A DNA stretch of 64,000 nt from Microbacterium lacus (GTDB lineage: Bacteria > Actinomycetota > Actinomycetes > Actinomycetales > Microbacteriaceae). The translations under genes and the position numbers were made by a program. The stretch is from NCBI RefSeq assembly GCF_039531105.1, contig NZ_BAAAPK010000001.1:1364001-1428000 (forward strand), read 5' to 3'. Numbering within the stretch: position 1 is the first letter of the stretch; each line of letters opens with the position of its first letter. Below, one piece after another: positions 26,757 to 35,346 of the stretch. The notes beneath the pieces were generated by a model. The model was not told where the DNA came from, searched no databases, and saw only the letters and a list, made by a program, of their open reading frames with translations.

Positions 26757-27076
26757 CGAGCAGGGGGCGGTCGCGGATGCGGAGGGGATCTCGGTTTCGG
26801 AGGGTCATCGGAGCCCTCCGTCCCTCTGAATCCTCGACGCGGCGGGCGGGATCGTGCGTGCCCGCTCACGTGGACTGCACGGTCACAGTGACCATCACGT
26901 CCGCGCCACCGTCGCGCGCAGCGAGATCCCGCGGGTGCGCAAGGGCTGGGTGGCGGTGGCACGAAGTGCAGGATCTCGTTATGCGTGCGGTCGCCCAGGG
27001 CCTTCACCGGGTCGACCGCGATTTCCGTCGCCGATTCTGCGGCATCCGCGCAGGGAAGGCGCGCAGCCTGCGCGGA

Positions 27077-27082
27077 TAGGCT
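27077..27082 (+). promoter_or_regulatory. -10 box of the kinase-truB unit
   Basis: TAGGCT ends 7 nt before the ATG at 27090, the leaderless arrangement. Confidence 0.6.
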
Positions 27083-27089
27083 GAGAGCC

Positions 27090-27776
27090 ATGCGCCTGCC
27101 CACCACCCCGGTCACCACGCTGCTGCGCAGCCTCCGGGACGAAGTGCGTCAGCACAATCGCGGTGGCCGGGTGATCATCGCGGTCGACGGCATCGACGGT
27201 GCGGGCAAGACCGTGTTCGCCGACTCCTTCGCCGATGTCTTCGCCGAGGACGGCTCTGCGGTCTTCCGCGCCTCGATCGACGACTTCCACCGCCCGCGGG
27301 CGGAGCGGTACGCGCGTGGCAGGCAGTCGCCCGAAGGCTTCTACCGCGACTCCTATGACCTCACGACCTTCCGTCGTGTGCTGATCGACCCGTTCCGCGA
27401 GGGTGGGCAGACCGGGGCGAGCACCGGGTTCCAGCTCGCCGCGTTCGACGTCGTGCGCGACCAGCCCGTCGAGTCGGCGTGGACGACGGCGCCGCGGGAT
27501 GCCGTCCTCATCGTCGACGGGATCTTCCTGCACCGTCCCGAGCTGAGGAACCTCTGGAACTGGTCGGTCTGGCTCGATGTCCCCATCGATGTGGCCGCAC
27601 AGCGACTGGCGCTGCGGGACGGCTCCGATCCGAGCCCCTCCGCGCCCTCGAACGCGCGGTACCGCCAGGGCCAGGAGCTGTACCTCAAGGAGGCGAATCC
27701 GCGGGCTGCGGCATCCGCGATCGTCGACAACACCGACCTCGCGCATCCGTCCCGCGTCTGGGCGGACTACTGCTGA
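27090..27776 (+). CDS. Uridine kinase-like P-loop nucleoside/metabolite kinase
   Basis: The 228-residue protein has a Walker A motif GIDGAGKT at residues 34-41, the substrate-binding SIDDFHRPRAERYARG segment and a DGIFLHRPEL stretch, as in uridine kinase and phosphoribulokinase relatives. The exact substrate is not defined by sequence. Its stop overlaps the truB start (TGATG), so the genes are translationally coupled. The gene is placed where many actinobacteria have unrelated genes between rbfA and truB. Confidence 0.8.
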   Translation: MRLPTTPVTTLLRSLRDEVRQHNRGGRVIIAVDGIDGAGKTVFADSFADVFAEDGSAVFRASIDDFHRPRAERYARGRQSPEGFYRDSYDLTTFRRVLIDPFREGGQTGASTGFQLAAFDVVRDQPVESAWTTAPRDAVLIVDGIFLHRPELRNLWNWSVWLDVPIDVAAQRLALRDGSDPSPSAPSNARYRQGQELYLKEANPRAAASAIVDNTDLAHPSRVWADYC

Positions 27777-28663
27777 TGGTCGCCGCCGGAATCCTCCTGG
27801 TCGACAAGCCGGGAGGCATCACGAGTCATGACGTGGTCGCCCGCGCGAGGCGCGCCCTGGGCACCCGCAAGATCGGACACGCCGGCACGCTGGATCCGAT
27901 GGCGACGGGTCTGCTCGTGCTCGGTGTGGAGGGCGCGACGCGACTGCTGACCTACATCGTCGGGCTGGACAAGACCTACGAGGCGACCATCCGGCTCGGC
28001 GCGTCCACCGACACCGACGACGCCGACGGGCAGATCCAACGGGTGACGGATGCCGCATCCCTCGACCCCGCGCGGATCGACGCCGAGATCGCCGCGCTGA
28101 CCGGCGAGATCTCACAGGTGCCGAGCCGCGTGTCGGCGATCAAGGTCGCCGGGCGCCGCGCGTACGACCTCGCTCGTGCGGGGGAGGAGGTGGAGCTCGC
28201 CGCCCGCAGCGTGACGGTGTCCCGCTTCGAGGTCCGCCGCCGTCGCGTAGACGGCGGCTTCACGGACCTCGATGTCGTGGTCGACTGCACCAGCGGCACC
28301 TATATCCGCGCGCTCGCCCGCGACCTCGGCGCCGCGCTCGGCGTGGGCGGACACCTCACGGCGTTGCGGCGCACGCGCATCGGCCCGTTCGAGGTCGCCG
28401 GTGCGGCATCCGTCGACGCGATCTCGGCCGCCGCGCTCGCAGACCCCGCCAGCGCGGCCCGCGCGGTCCTGGGCGCGATCGAGGTGACCGGCGAAGAGGC
28501 CCGTGATCTGCGTCACGGCAAGCGGATCGCCGGGGCGGCGACGCGCATGACACGGAACCCGACCGCGGCGATCGATCCGTCGGGCGTCATGGTGGGGATC
28601 GTCGAGCGCCGCGGCACCGACCTCAAGAGCGTCATGAACCTCCCCGAGGAGAAGAGCGCATGA
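27776..28663 (+). CDS. truB: tRNA pseudouridine-55 synthase
   Basis: The 295-residue enzyme makes pseudouridine 55 in the T-loop of tRNAs. The catalytic Asp40 is in GHAGTLDPMATGLL. KPGGITSHDVV at the N-terminus, LDKTYEA and the late DCTSGTYIRALARDLG are family motifs. The C-terminal extension seen in actinobacteria is present. The start overlaps the kinase stop by one base, and its own stop overlaps the next gene (ATGA). Confidence 0.96.
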   Translation: MVAAGILLVDKPGGITSHDVVARARRALGTRKIGHAGTLDPMATGLLVLGVEGATRLLTYIVGLDKTYEATIRLGASTDTDDADGQIQRVTDAASLDPARIDAEIAALTGEISQVPSRVSAIKVAGRRAYDLARAGEEVELAARSVTVSRFEVRRRRVDGGFTDLDVVVDCTSGTYIRALARDLGAALGVGGHLTALRRTRIGPFEVAGAASVDAISAAALADPASAARAVLGAIEVTGEEARDLRHGKRIAGAATRMTRNPTAAIDPSGVMVGIVERRGTDLKSVMNLPEEKSA

Positions 28664-29028
28664 TCCTGTGGTTCACCTTCGTCCAAGTCGGGGTCGCCGT
28701 GATCGCGGGCCTGCTGTGCGTCGTGCTCGGCCTTGCCGGCCGGCGCCCGAGCGACCTGAGCGTCGCCGGTCTCGCGCTGCTCGAACTCCTGCTCATCGCG
28801 CAGATCATCGTCGCGATCATCGCTCCGCTCGCCGGCAACCCGCCTACGGGGAGCCTGCTGGAGTTCTGGGTCTACCTGGTCTCGGCTGCGCTCATCCCGC
28901 CCGCCGCGGTCGCGTGGGCACTGCTCGAACGGAGCCGCTGGAGCACGGTCATCATGGGGATCGGAGCGCTCGCGGTGGCGGTCATGGTGTGGCGCATGCA
29001 GGCGATCTGGACGATCCAGGTCGCCTGA
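28660..29028 (+). CDS. Small four-helix membrane protein
   Basis: The 122-residue protein is almost entirely hydrophobic, with four predicted transmembrane helices (about residues 4-26, 35-58, 68-90 and 96-118) and short polar loops such as GRRPSD and ERSRW. I do not recognise a named family. Translation is coupled to truB through an ATGA overlap, which places it in the truB-ribF unit. Confidence 0.75.
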   Translation: MILWFTFVQVGVAVIAGLLCVVLGLAGRRPSDLSVAGLALLELLLIAQIIVAIIAPLAGNPPTGSLLEFWVYLVSAALIPPAAVAWALLERSRWSTVIMGIGALAVAVMVWRMQAIWTIQVA

Positions 29029-29037
29029 GCCAGCACG

Positions 29038-29043
29038 TAAGCT
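29038..29043 (+). promoter_or_regulatory. -10 box before the membrane protein-ribF pair
   Basis: TAAGCT ends 9 nt before the ATG at 29053. The same TAAGCTTGACCC string precedes proS, so this may be an internal promoter for ribF. Confidence 0.5.
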
Positions 29044-29052
29044 TGACCCGCC

Positions 29053-29499
29053 ATGTCGCCCTCAGCCCGCCCCCGCATGTCCGGAATCGGACGCGTCCTG
29101 GTGATCGTCTACGCGATCATGGCGCTCGCCGCGACCGGCCGCTCGTTCGTCCAGATCGCTCAGCGCTTCGAGGAGGCCCCGCTGGCCTACAGCCTCTCCG
29201 CTGCGTCCGCGGTCGTGTACATCATCGCCACGCTCGCCCTCGTGTTCGCCGGCTCCCGGGGCTGGTACCTCACGGCGTGGGTGGCGATCTGCTTCGAGCT
29301 GGCCGGAGTTCTCGTGATCGGAACGCTGAGCCTGCTGCTGCCGGACCTGTTCGCCCACCCGACCGTGTGGTCGTGGTTCGGGATGGGGTACCTGTTCGTG
29401 CCGCTCGTGCTGCCGTTCTTCGGGATCTGGTGGCTCGTCACGCATCGGCCGCGCAGTGCGTCGCCGACGGATGCCGATCCCGCGGCGGTCCGCGCGTGA
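29053..29499 (+). CDS. Small membrane protein upstream of ribF
   Basis: The 148-residue protein has four hydrophobic helices (about residues 12-33, 45-68, 75-98 and 108-130), with the last loop rich in aromatic residues (HPTVWSWFGMGYLFVPLVLPFFGIWWLV). No family is recognised. It ends in a short Ser/Ala/Asp-rich tail, and its stop overlaps the ribF GTG start, so the two are coupled. A riboflavin-related role is not supported by sequence. Confidence 0.75.
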   Translation: MSPSARPRMSGIGRVLVIVYAIMALAATGRSFVQIAQRFEEAPLAYSLSAASAVVYIIATLALVFAGSRGWYLTAWVAICFELAGVLVIGTLSLLLPDLFAHPTVWSWFGMGYLFVPLVLPFFGIWWLVTHRPRSASPTDADPAAVRA

Positions 29500-30455
29500 T
29501 CGTGTTCCACGACCCTGCCGAGGTCCCCGACGGCTTCGGCCCCTCGGTCGTGGCGATCGGCAAGTTCGACGGCGTCCACTCCGGTCACCGTGCCGTGATC
29601 GATCGGGCGCGGGTCGACGCCGCCACCACGGATGCCCGCGTGGTCGCGGTCACTTTCGACCGGAACCCGCTCGCGCTGCTGCGACCCGATCTGTGCCCGG
29701 ACGATCTGATCGGCGTGCACCAGAAGGTGCAGCTGCTCGCCGAGACGGGCGTCGACGCGGTGCTCGTCCTGCGCTTCGATCGGGAGCTCGCCGACCTCTC
29801 GCCGCGCGATTTCGTCGAGCGCGTGCTCGTGACCGCGCTCGGCGCCTGCACCGTGCTCGTCGGCGGGGACTTCCGGTTCGGCCGCGGCGGAGCGGGCGAC
29901 CCGGAGACGCTGCGCACGCTCGGTCGCGAGTTCGGTTTCGACGTCGACGTGGTCGACGACGTGCGGGCGGTCGGAGCGGGTCGTCGGGTGTCCTCGACGT
30001 GGATCCGCGAAGTGCTCGCCGAGGGGGACGTCGAGTCGGCGGCGAAGCTGCTCGGCCGGCCGGCATCCGTGTGGGGCGAAGTGGTCCACGGACTCAAGCG
30101 CGGTCGCGAGCTCGGTTTCCCGACGGCGAACCTCTCGCCGGACTCCGAGGGCTTCATCCCCGCGGACGGCGTCTACGCCGGTTGGCTCATCGACGAGGGA
30201 TCCGCGAACGGACTGCGTTCGGGAGTGCGGTACCCCGCCGCGATCTCGATCGGCGTCAACCCGCACTTCGACGACGTCGAGCGACGCCAGGTCGAGGCCT
30301 ATGTGCTGGATGAATCGGACCTCGATCTGTACGGTCACCGCGTCGAAGTCCAGTTCGTCCGGCGCATCCGCGGGATGGCGGCGTTCGAGGGGCTCGAGGC
30401 GCTGGTCGCGCAGATGAACGACGACGTCGGGCGCGTGCGGGCCGCGCTGTCCTAG
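29496..30455 (+). CDS. ribF: Bifunctional riboflavin kinase / FAD synthetase
   Basis: The 319-residue enzyme converts riboflavin to FMN and FAD. The N-terminal adenylyltransferase domain (about 1-180) contains IGKFDGVHSGHRAVI and the later RRVSSTWIREVLAEGDV. The C-terminal flavokinase domain (about 185-319) has GRELGFPTANLSP, the family's PTAN site. The GTG start overlaps the preceding stop. Position after truB is the usual one. Confidence 0.96.
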   Translation: MIVFHDPAEVPDGFGPSVVAIGKFDGVHSGHRAVIDRARVDAATTDARVVAVTFDRNPLALLRPDLCPDDLIGVHQKVQLLAETGVDAVLVLRFDRELADLSPRDFVERVLVTALGACTVLVGGDFRFGRGGAGDPETLRTLGREFGFDVDVVDDVRAVGAGRRVSSTWIREVLAEGDVESAAKLLGRPASVWGEVVHGLKRGRELGFPTANLSPDSEGFIPADGVYAGWLIDEGSANGLRSGVRYPAAISIGVNPHFDDVERRQVEAYVLDESDLDLYGHRVEVQFVRRIRGMAAFEGLEALVAQMNDDVGRVRAALS

Positions 30456-30500
30456 CCGGCGCCAGGGCGGTGGCCCGTAGACCGGGAGTGCCGCGGGTCC

Positions 30501-30506
30501 TACGAT
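30501..30506 (+). promoter_or_regulatory. -10 box of the small membrane gene at 30514
   Basis: TACGAT ends 7 nt before a GTG start, the leaderless arrangement. Confidence 0.5.
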
Positions 30507-30513
30507 CGGAGCC

Positions 30514-30888
30514 GTGGACGCCGTGAGTCTGTTGAGCGCCGTGGCCGCGCCGGCGAACACCGTCAACCTCTGGGGGGCGCTGGGTTGCGCGGTGGCGTAC
30601 TCCGCCGCGCTCCTCGCGACGCTCGACGGATTCGCCGACCTGATCCTCGCGAGAGACGACGCACCGGCGGGGCGGCTCACACCCGGGGTAGGCTTGAAGT
30701 TCGGATCGAAGCTCGCCGCCGCGGCGATCGCCGTCATCTCCGCAGGGATCGTCCTGGCATTGGACGAGAACTGGTTCGCCTTCACATGCCTGACGATCGC
30801 CTTCGTGGTCGTCGTGGCGATCGGCGTCGTGGTGATGCTGCGGCACACGCGGGCCACGACCGGCAGCGGACCGCGCGCGAGCGGGTGA
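30514..30888 (+). CDS. Small membrane protein, unknown
   Basis: The 124-residue protein has three hydrophobic helices (about residues 18-40, 62-83 and 88-110) and a short basic tail. I do not recognise the family. The GTG start is supported by the -10 box spacing. It lies between ribF and deoC and shares the strand of both, but gaps on both sides suggest an independent unit. Confidence 0.7.
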   Translation: MDAVSLLSAVAAPANTVNLWGALGCAVAYSAALLATLDGFADLILARDDAPAGRLTPGVGLKFGSKLAAAAIAVISAGIVLALDENWFAFTCLTIAFVVVVAIGVVVMLRHTRATTGSGPRASG

Positions 30889-30956
30889 GAAGAGCTCGCC
30901 CTCGCCGTCCGAGATCCCGGGGAATCCCGCGAAGCGTGAAGAGGAACGAGAGACCG

Positions 30957-31964
30957 ATGAGCAGAACAGACCTGCAGACGCTGCCCGAGCGCGCCGTGGC
31001 GCTCCTGGGTGGCGAGCCCGACGACACCACCCTCCGGCGCTATCTGCACGGTCTTCCCGGCGTCGATGCGGTCGGGCTGGAGCAGCGCGCCGCCGCGCTC
31101 GGCACGCGGTCGATCAAGACGACCTCGAAGGCATGGGCGCTCGACAAGATCATCGAGCTCATCGATCTGACGACCCTCGAGGGTGCCGACACCCCCGGCA
31201 AGGTGCGCTCGCTCGTCGCGAAGGCGCTGACCCCGGACGCGTCCGACCCGACGTGTCCGCGCGTCGCTGCGGTGTGCGTGTACGGCGACATGGTGCCCTA
31301 CGCCGTGCAGGCGCTCGGCGCCGCGCACGGCGATCCGGACGACGGACTCGTCTCGGTCGCGGCCGTCGCCACCGCCTTCCCGAGCGGCAGGGCGTCGCTC
31401 GAGATCAAGCTCGCCGACACAGCGGATGCCGTCGCGGCGGGCGCCGACGAGATCGACATGGTGATCGACCGTGGGGCGTTCCTCGCCGGGCGCTACGGGC
31501 AGGTCTTCGACCAGATCGTCCGGGTGAAGCAGGCATGCCGTCGGGCGGACGGCACGTACGCCTCGCTCAAAGTGATCCTCGAGACCGGCGAGCTCACCAC
31601 ATACGACAACATCAAGCGCGCCTCCTGGCTCGCGATCCTCGCCGGCGGGGACTTCATCAAGACCTCGACGGGAAAGGTGCAGCCGGCGGCCACGCTGCCG
31701 ACGACGCTGCTCATGCTCGAAGTGGTGCGCGACTGGCACCGCGCGACCGGCGAGAAGATCGGCGTGAAGCCGGCGGGCGGCATCCGCACCTCGAAGGACG
31801 CGATCAAATACCTTGTCACGGTCGCCGAGACCGTCGGCGAGGAGTGGCTGCAGCCGCACCTGTTCCGCTACGGCGCGTCGAGCCTGCTGAACGACGTGCT
31901 GCTGCAGCGGCAGAAGCTGCGCACCGGGGCGTACTCCGCCGCCGACTACGTGACGATCGATTGA
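30957..31964 (+). CDS. deoC: Deoxyribose-phosphate aldolase
   Basis: The 335-residue TIM-barrel aldolase splits 2-deoxyribose 5-phosphate into glyceraldehyde 3-phosphate and acetaldehyde. The Schiff-base lysine is Lys235 in DFIKTSTGK, with the second lysine Lys271 in GVKPAGGIR. IDLTTLEGADTPGKV and DEIDMVIDRGAF are also typical. The N-terminal extension of about 50 residues makes it one of the longer forms. It starts an operon with two aldehyde dehydrogenase-like genes, 7 nt apart, suggesting that the acetaldehyde or a related aldehyde is oxidised. GAGGAACGAG gives a weak ribosome binding site. Confidence 0.95.
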   Translation: MSRTDLQTLPERAVALLGGEPDDTTLRRYLHGLPGVDAVGLEQRAAALGTRSIKTTSKAWALDKIIELIDLTTLEGADTPGKVRSLVAKALTPDASDPTCPRVAAVCVYGDMVPYAVQALGAAHGDPDDGLVSVAAVATAFPSGRASLEIKLADTADAVAAGADEIDMVIDRGAFLAGRYGQVFDQIVRVKQACRRADGTYASLKVILETGELTTYDNIKRASWLAILAGGDFIKTSTGKVQPAATLPTTLLMLEVVRDWHRATGEKIGVKPAGGIRTSKDAIKYLVTVAETVGEEWLQPHLFRYGASSLLNDVLLQRQKLRTGAYSAADYVTID

Positions 31965-31971
31965 GGACCCC

Positions 31972-33462
31972 ATGAGCTTCCTGGAATACGCCCCCGCGCC
32001 CGAGTCGCGCAGCATCCTGCGCCTGCGCGACAGCTACGGACTGTTCATCGACGGCGAGTTCGTCGACGGCACCGGCGAGTCGTTCGCGACGATCTCGCCG
32101 GCCGACGAGTCCCACATCGCGACGGTGTCCGCCGCGTCCGAAGCGGACGTCGACCTCGCCGTCCGTGCCGCGCGCCGCGCCTACGACAAGACCTGGTCGA
32201 AGATGAGCGGCCGCGACCGCGGCAAGTACCTCTTCCGGATCGCGCGGCTCGTGCAGGAGCGGGCCCGCGAGCTCGCCGTCGCGGAGAGCCTGGACAACGG
32301 CAAGCCGATCAAGGAGAGCCGCGACGTGGACGTGCCCCTCGTCGCCGCATGGTTCTTCTACTACGCGGGCTGGGCCGACAAGCTCGACTACGCCGGGCTC
32401 GGCGCCGGGCCGCGCGCGCTGGGAGTCGCGGGGCAGGTCATCCCATGGAACTTCCCGCTCCTCATGCTCGCGTGGAAGATCGCCCCGGCGCTCGCGGCGG
32501 GCAACACCGTCGTGATCAAGCCCGCGGAGACCACGCCGCTGTCGGCCCTGATCTTCGCCGAGATCCTGCAGCAGGCGGAGCTGCCCGCGGGTGTGGTCAA
32601 CATCGTCACCGGCGCGGGTGGGACCGGCGCCGCGCTGGTCTCGCACCCCGGCATCGACAAGGTCGCCTTCACCGGATCCACGGGAGTCGGCCGCGCGATC
32701 GCGAAGGAGATCGCCGGATCGGGCAAGAAGCTCACCCTCGAGCTCGGTGGCAAGGCGGCCAACATCGTCTTCGACGACGCGCCGATCGATCAGGCCATCG
32801 AGGGGATCGTCAACGGCATCTTCTTCAATCAGGGCCACGTGTGCTGCGCCGGCAGCCGCCTTCTCGTCCAGGAGAACATTCACGACGAGGTCGTGGACCG
32901 ACTCAAGGAACGACTGTCGACGCTGCGCATGGGCGATCCACTGGACAAGAACACCGACATCGGGGCCATCAATTCGCGTGCCCAGCTGGAGCGCGTCCGG
33001 GCGCTGTCGCAGGTCGGCGAGGAGGAGGGTGCGGAGCGCTGGAGCGCGGACTGCGTCATCCCCGAGAACGGCTTCTGGTTCGCGCCCACGATCTTCACGA
33101 ACGTCCAGGCGAGCCACCGGATCGCCCGCGAGGAGATCTTCGGTCCGGTGCTGTCGGTCCTGACCTTCCGCACGCCCGCCGAGGCGATCGCGAAGGCGAA
33201 CAACACCCCGTACGGCCTGTCGGCGGGGATCTGGAGCGACAAGGGATCCCGCATCCTCGCCGTCGCCGACAAGCTGCGCGCCGGCGTGGTCTGGGCGAAC
33301 ACGTTCAACCGATTCGACCCCGCCTCCCCATTCGGCGGCTACAAGGAGTCCGGCTACGGCCGGGAGGGCGGCCGGCACGGCCTCGCCGCCTACCTCGCTC
33401 CGGCATCCGCACGCCCCACGACCGCCCGCCTCGCCGCGGCTCGCAAGGAGAAGAAGGCATGA
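31972..33462 (+). CDS. Aldehyde dehydrogenase, catalytically complete
   Basis: The 496-residue NAD(P)-dependent enzyme has GQVIPWNFPLLMLAWK, the cofactor-loop FTGSTGVGRAI, the general base Glu in LELGGKAAN and the nucleophile Cys291 in NQGHVCCAGSR. The closing motif PFGGYKESGYGREGG is present. It is 7 nt after deoC and overlaps the next gene, a half-length aldehyde dehydrogenase, by ATGA. Likely substrates are aldehydes from deoxynucleoside breakdown. Together with the downstream gene it resembles the two-domain ALDH16 architecture split in two. Confidence 0.92.
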   Translation: MSFLEYAPAPESRSILRLRDSYGLFIDGEFVDGTGESFATISPADESHIATVSAASEADVDLAVRAARRAYDKTWSKMSGRDRGKYLFRIARLVQERARELAVAESLDNGKPIKESRDVDVPLVAAWFFYYAGWADKLDYAGLGAGPRALGVAGQVIPWNFPLLMLAWKIAPALAAGNTVVIKPAETTPLSALIFAEILQQAELPAGVVNIVTGAGGTGAALVSHPGIDKVAFTGSTGVGRAIAKEIAGSGKKLTLELGGKAANIVFDDAPIDQAIEGIVNGIFFNQGHVCCAGSRLLVQENIHDEVVDRLKERLSTLRMGDPLDKNTDIGAINSRAQLERVRALSQVGEEEGAERWSADCVIPENGFWFAPTIFTNVQASHRIAREEIFGPVLSVLTFRTPAEAIAKANNTPYGLSAGIWSDKGSRILAVADKLRAGVVWANTFNRFDPASPFGGYKESGYGREGGRHGLAAYLAPASARPTTARLAAARKEKKA

Positions 33463-34319
33463 CCCGCCTCGCCGTCCCGAAGACCTACAAGCTCTACATC
33501 GGGGGCAAGTTCCCGCGCAGCGAGTCCGGGCGCACGTACGAGGTTCGCAGCGCCAAGGGTGACTTCCTCGCCAACGCCTCGCTCGCCTCGCGCAAGGACG
33601 CCCGCGACGCGGTCGTCGCGGCGCGCTCGGCGCTGTCGGGCTGGGCGGGAGCAACCGCCTACAACCGCGGTCAGGTGCTGTACCGCATCGCCGAGCTGCT
33701 CGAGGGTCGTCGCGCCCAGTTCGTCGAGGAGATCGTCCTGCTCGAAGGCGTCAGCGCCTCCGCCGCGCAGGCGCAGGTCGACGAGGCGATCGACCGCTGG
33801 GTCTGGTACGCGGGGTGGACGGACAAGCACGCGCAGGTCGCCGGCAACGCGAACCCCGTCGCAGGCCCGTACTTCAACATCTCCGTCCCCGAGCCGACGG
33901 GCGTCGTCGCGGTGATCGCTCCGCAGGACTCGTCGCTGCTCGGCTTCGTCTCCGCGGTCGCACCGCCGCTCGTGGCCGGCAACACGGTCGTGGTGGTCGC
34001 CAGTGAGAAGCTGCCGCTCTCGGCGATCTCGCTCGCGGAAGTGCTGGCGACCTCGGACGTCCCCGGGGGTGTGGTCAACGTCCTCACCGGCTCGCTCGCC
34101 GAGATCGCCCCGTGGCTCGCGGCACACGCCGACGTGAACGCGCTGGATCTCGTCGGCGCGGGCGCCCTCGACTGGATCGACCTCGAGATCGCCGCCGCCG
34201 ACATCCTGACGCGCGTTCTGCCGCCGGAAGAGGGGCCCGGCGCTGCGGCGCCGACGCTGGATCGCATCACGGCGTTCACCGAGACCAAGACCGTCTGGCA
34301 CACCAAGAGCACGATCTGA
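33459..34319 (+). CDS. Truncated aldehyde dehydrogenase-like protein lacking the catalytic cysteine half
   Basis: The 286-residue protein aligns with the N-terminal cofactor-binding half of aldehyde dehydrogenases (TYKLYIGGKFPRSESGRTY, EPTGVVAVIAPQDSSLLGFVSAVAPPLVAGNTVVVV, PGGVVNVLTG). It ends before the catalytic cysteine region; the FTGS loop is replaced by LDLVGAGALDW. The reading frame is intact and translationally coupled to the active enzyme, so this is not decay. ALDH16 enzymes carry exactly such a non-catalytic second aldehyde dehydrogenase domain, and the two genes together have a similar total length (782 residues). A structural or regulatory subunit is inferred. Confidence 0.85.
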   Translation: MTRLAVPKTYKLYIGGKFPRSESGRTYEVRSAKGDFLANASLASRKDARDAVVAARSALSGWAGATAYNRGQVLYRIAELLEGRRAQFVEEIVLLEGVSASAAQAQVDEAIDRWVWYAGWTDKHAQVAGNANPVAGPYFNISVPEPTGVVAVIAPQDSSLLGFVSAVAPPLVAGNTVVVVASEKLPLSAISLAEVLATSDVPGGVVNVLTGSLAEIAPWLAAHADVNALDLVGAGALDWIDLEIAAADILTRVLPPEEGPGAAAPTLDRITAFTETKTVWHTKSTI

Positions 34320-34360
34320 AACCTCCTGCCGAAGAGGTAACGAAACGGTAACGGGGCATG

Positions 34361-34366
34361 TAGGGT
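34361..34366 (+). promoter_or_regulatory. -10 box upstream of the glycerophosphodiesterase gene
   Basis: TAGGGT lies 48 nt before the ATG. Between them CACGTCG ACGG CGACGTG (34374-34391) forms a 7-bp hairpin in the predicted 5' leader. Confidence 0.45.
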
Positions 34367-34414
34367 GGGGGCACACGTCGACGGCGACGTGCGTCACCTC
34401 CAAGGACATGCCCG

Positions 34415-35305
34415 ATGCCCGAAGAAGCACCGACGGACGACCGGATCCGGCCGCTCGCGATCGTATGCGTGCTTGCCACGCTGAGCCTGATCATCGCGTT
34501 CCTGGGGGCGACCCCCGCACGGGTGAGCGCGACCGAGATGCTCGGTCAGGCCCGCGCGGCGGGTGACTCGGCGTTCATCGCGAGTCACCGCGGCGGCGGT
34601 GCGACCGCTCCCGAGAACACGCTGCCCGCGATCTCCGCCGCGCTCGCCGGCGGGTTCGACTACGTGGAGATCGACGTCGCCCTCACCGCCGACCGCGTCC
34701 CCGTGCTCATGCACGATGGCACGGTGGACCGCACGACCGACGGGCACGGGCCGCTGTCCGCGCTCACGCTCGCAGAGGTCAAGACGCTGGATGCCGGGTC
34801 GTGGTTCGCGCCCGAATTCGCCGGCACGAGCGTACCCACCTTCACCGAAGTGCTCGACCTCCTCGACGAATCCGGGCACCGCGCGATCGTCGAATTGAAA
34901 GGCGAGTGGGATGCCGATGCCGTGGCGGGCGCCGTCGGCGAGATCACCGCGCGCGGACTCGAGCGTCGTGTCGCCGTCTCGAGCTTCGACGCGCGCACCC
35001 TCGCGATGACGGGTGCCGCGTCCGGCGTCGTGGCGCGCCTGTTCATCCTGCGGCACCTTCCCGATGACGTCGTGGCCGCGGCGCAGGAGGCGGGGGTGCG
35101 AGGTCTCGTCGTGGCCCGCCGCGCCGTCATCGATCGGCCGGAGATCGTCGAGGAGCTCCACGCCGCCGGCATCCGTGTCGTGGTCTACACCCTGAACGAC
35201 GACACGCAGTGGGATGAGGTCACCGCGCTGGGGGTGGACGGTATCGTGACCGACGATCCCGCCACGCTGTCGCTGTGGCAGCAGGGCGTCGCGGGTCAGA
35301 GATAA
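34415..35305 (+). CDS. Membrane-anchored glycerophosphodiester phosphodiesterase
   Basis: The 296-residue protein has an N-terminal membrane anchor at about residues 14-34 and a TIM-barrel GDPD domain. The first catalytic motif is SHRGGGATAPENT at about 56-68, followed by YVEIDVALTADRVPVLMHDGTVDRTT, which holds the metal-binding Glu and Asp and the second catalytic His. VELKGEW, then DGIVTDDP, complete the barrel. It hydrolyses deacylated phospholipids to glycerol 3-phosphate and an alcohol on the outer face of the membrane. Confidence 0.93.
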   Translation: MPEEAPTDDRIRPLAIVCVLATLSLIIAFLGATPARVSATEMLGQARAAGDSAFIASHRGGGATAPENTLPAISAALAGGFDYVEIDVALTADRVPVLMHDGTVDRTTDGHGPLSALTLAEVKTLDAGSWFAPEFAGTSVPTFTEVLDLLDESGHRAIVELKGEWDADAVAGAVGEITARGLERRVAVSSFDARTLAMTGAASGVVARLFILRHLPDDVVAAAQEAGVRGLVVARRAVIDRPEIVEELHAAGIRVVVYTLNDDTQWDEVTALGVDGIVTDDPATLSLWQQGVAGQR

Positions 35306-35346
35306 CCCGCGGTCGCACGGGCGGGACAGTGCACCCCGGAGGTCCC

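Larger units (their letters stand above)
26744..27089. other. 346-bp intergenic region between divergent mutY and the kinase gene
   Basis: No convincing gene lies here. It holds the two facing -10 boxes at its ends, a 7-bp hairpin CGGAGGG/CCCTCCG at 26798-26820, and a symmetric GGTCACAGTGACC at 26881-26893 that could bind a dimeric regulator. The open frames crossing it have neither recognisable domains nor initiation signals. Confidence 0.6.

Noticed and set aside
26744..27089. A degraded gene between mutY and the kinase
   Set aside because: Frames run through on both strands, but none has a recognisable domain, a start signal or normal amino acid composition.
33459..34319. Pseudogene of an aldehyde dehydrogenase
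   Set aside because: The frame is intact, coupled to the active gene and ends cleanly; ALDH16-like architecture explains the loss of the catalytic half better than decay.
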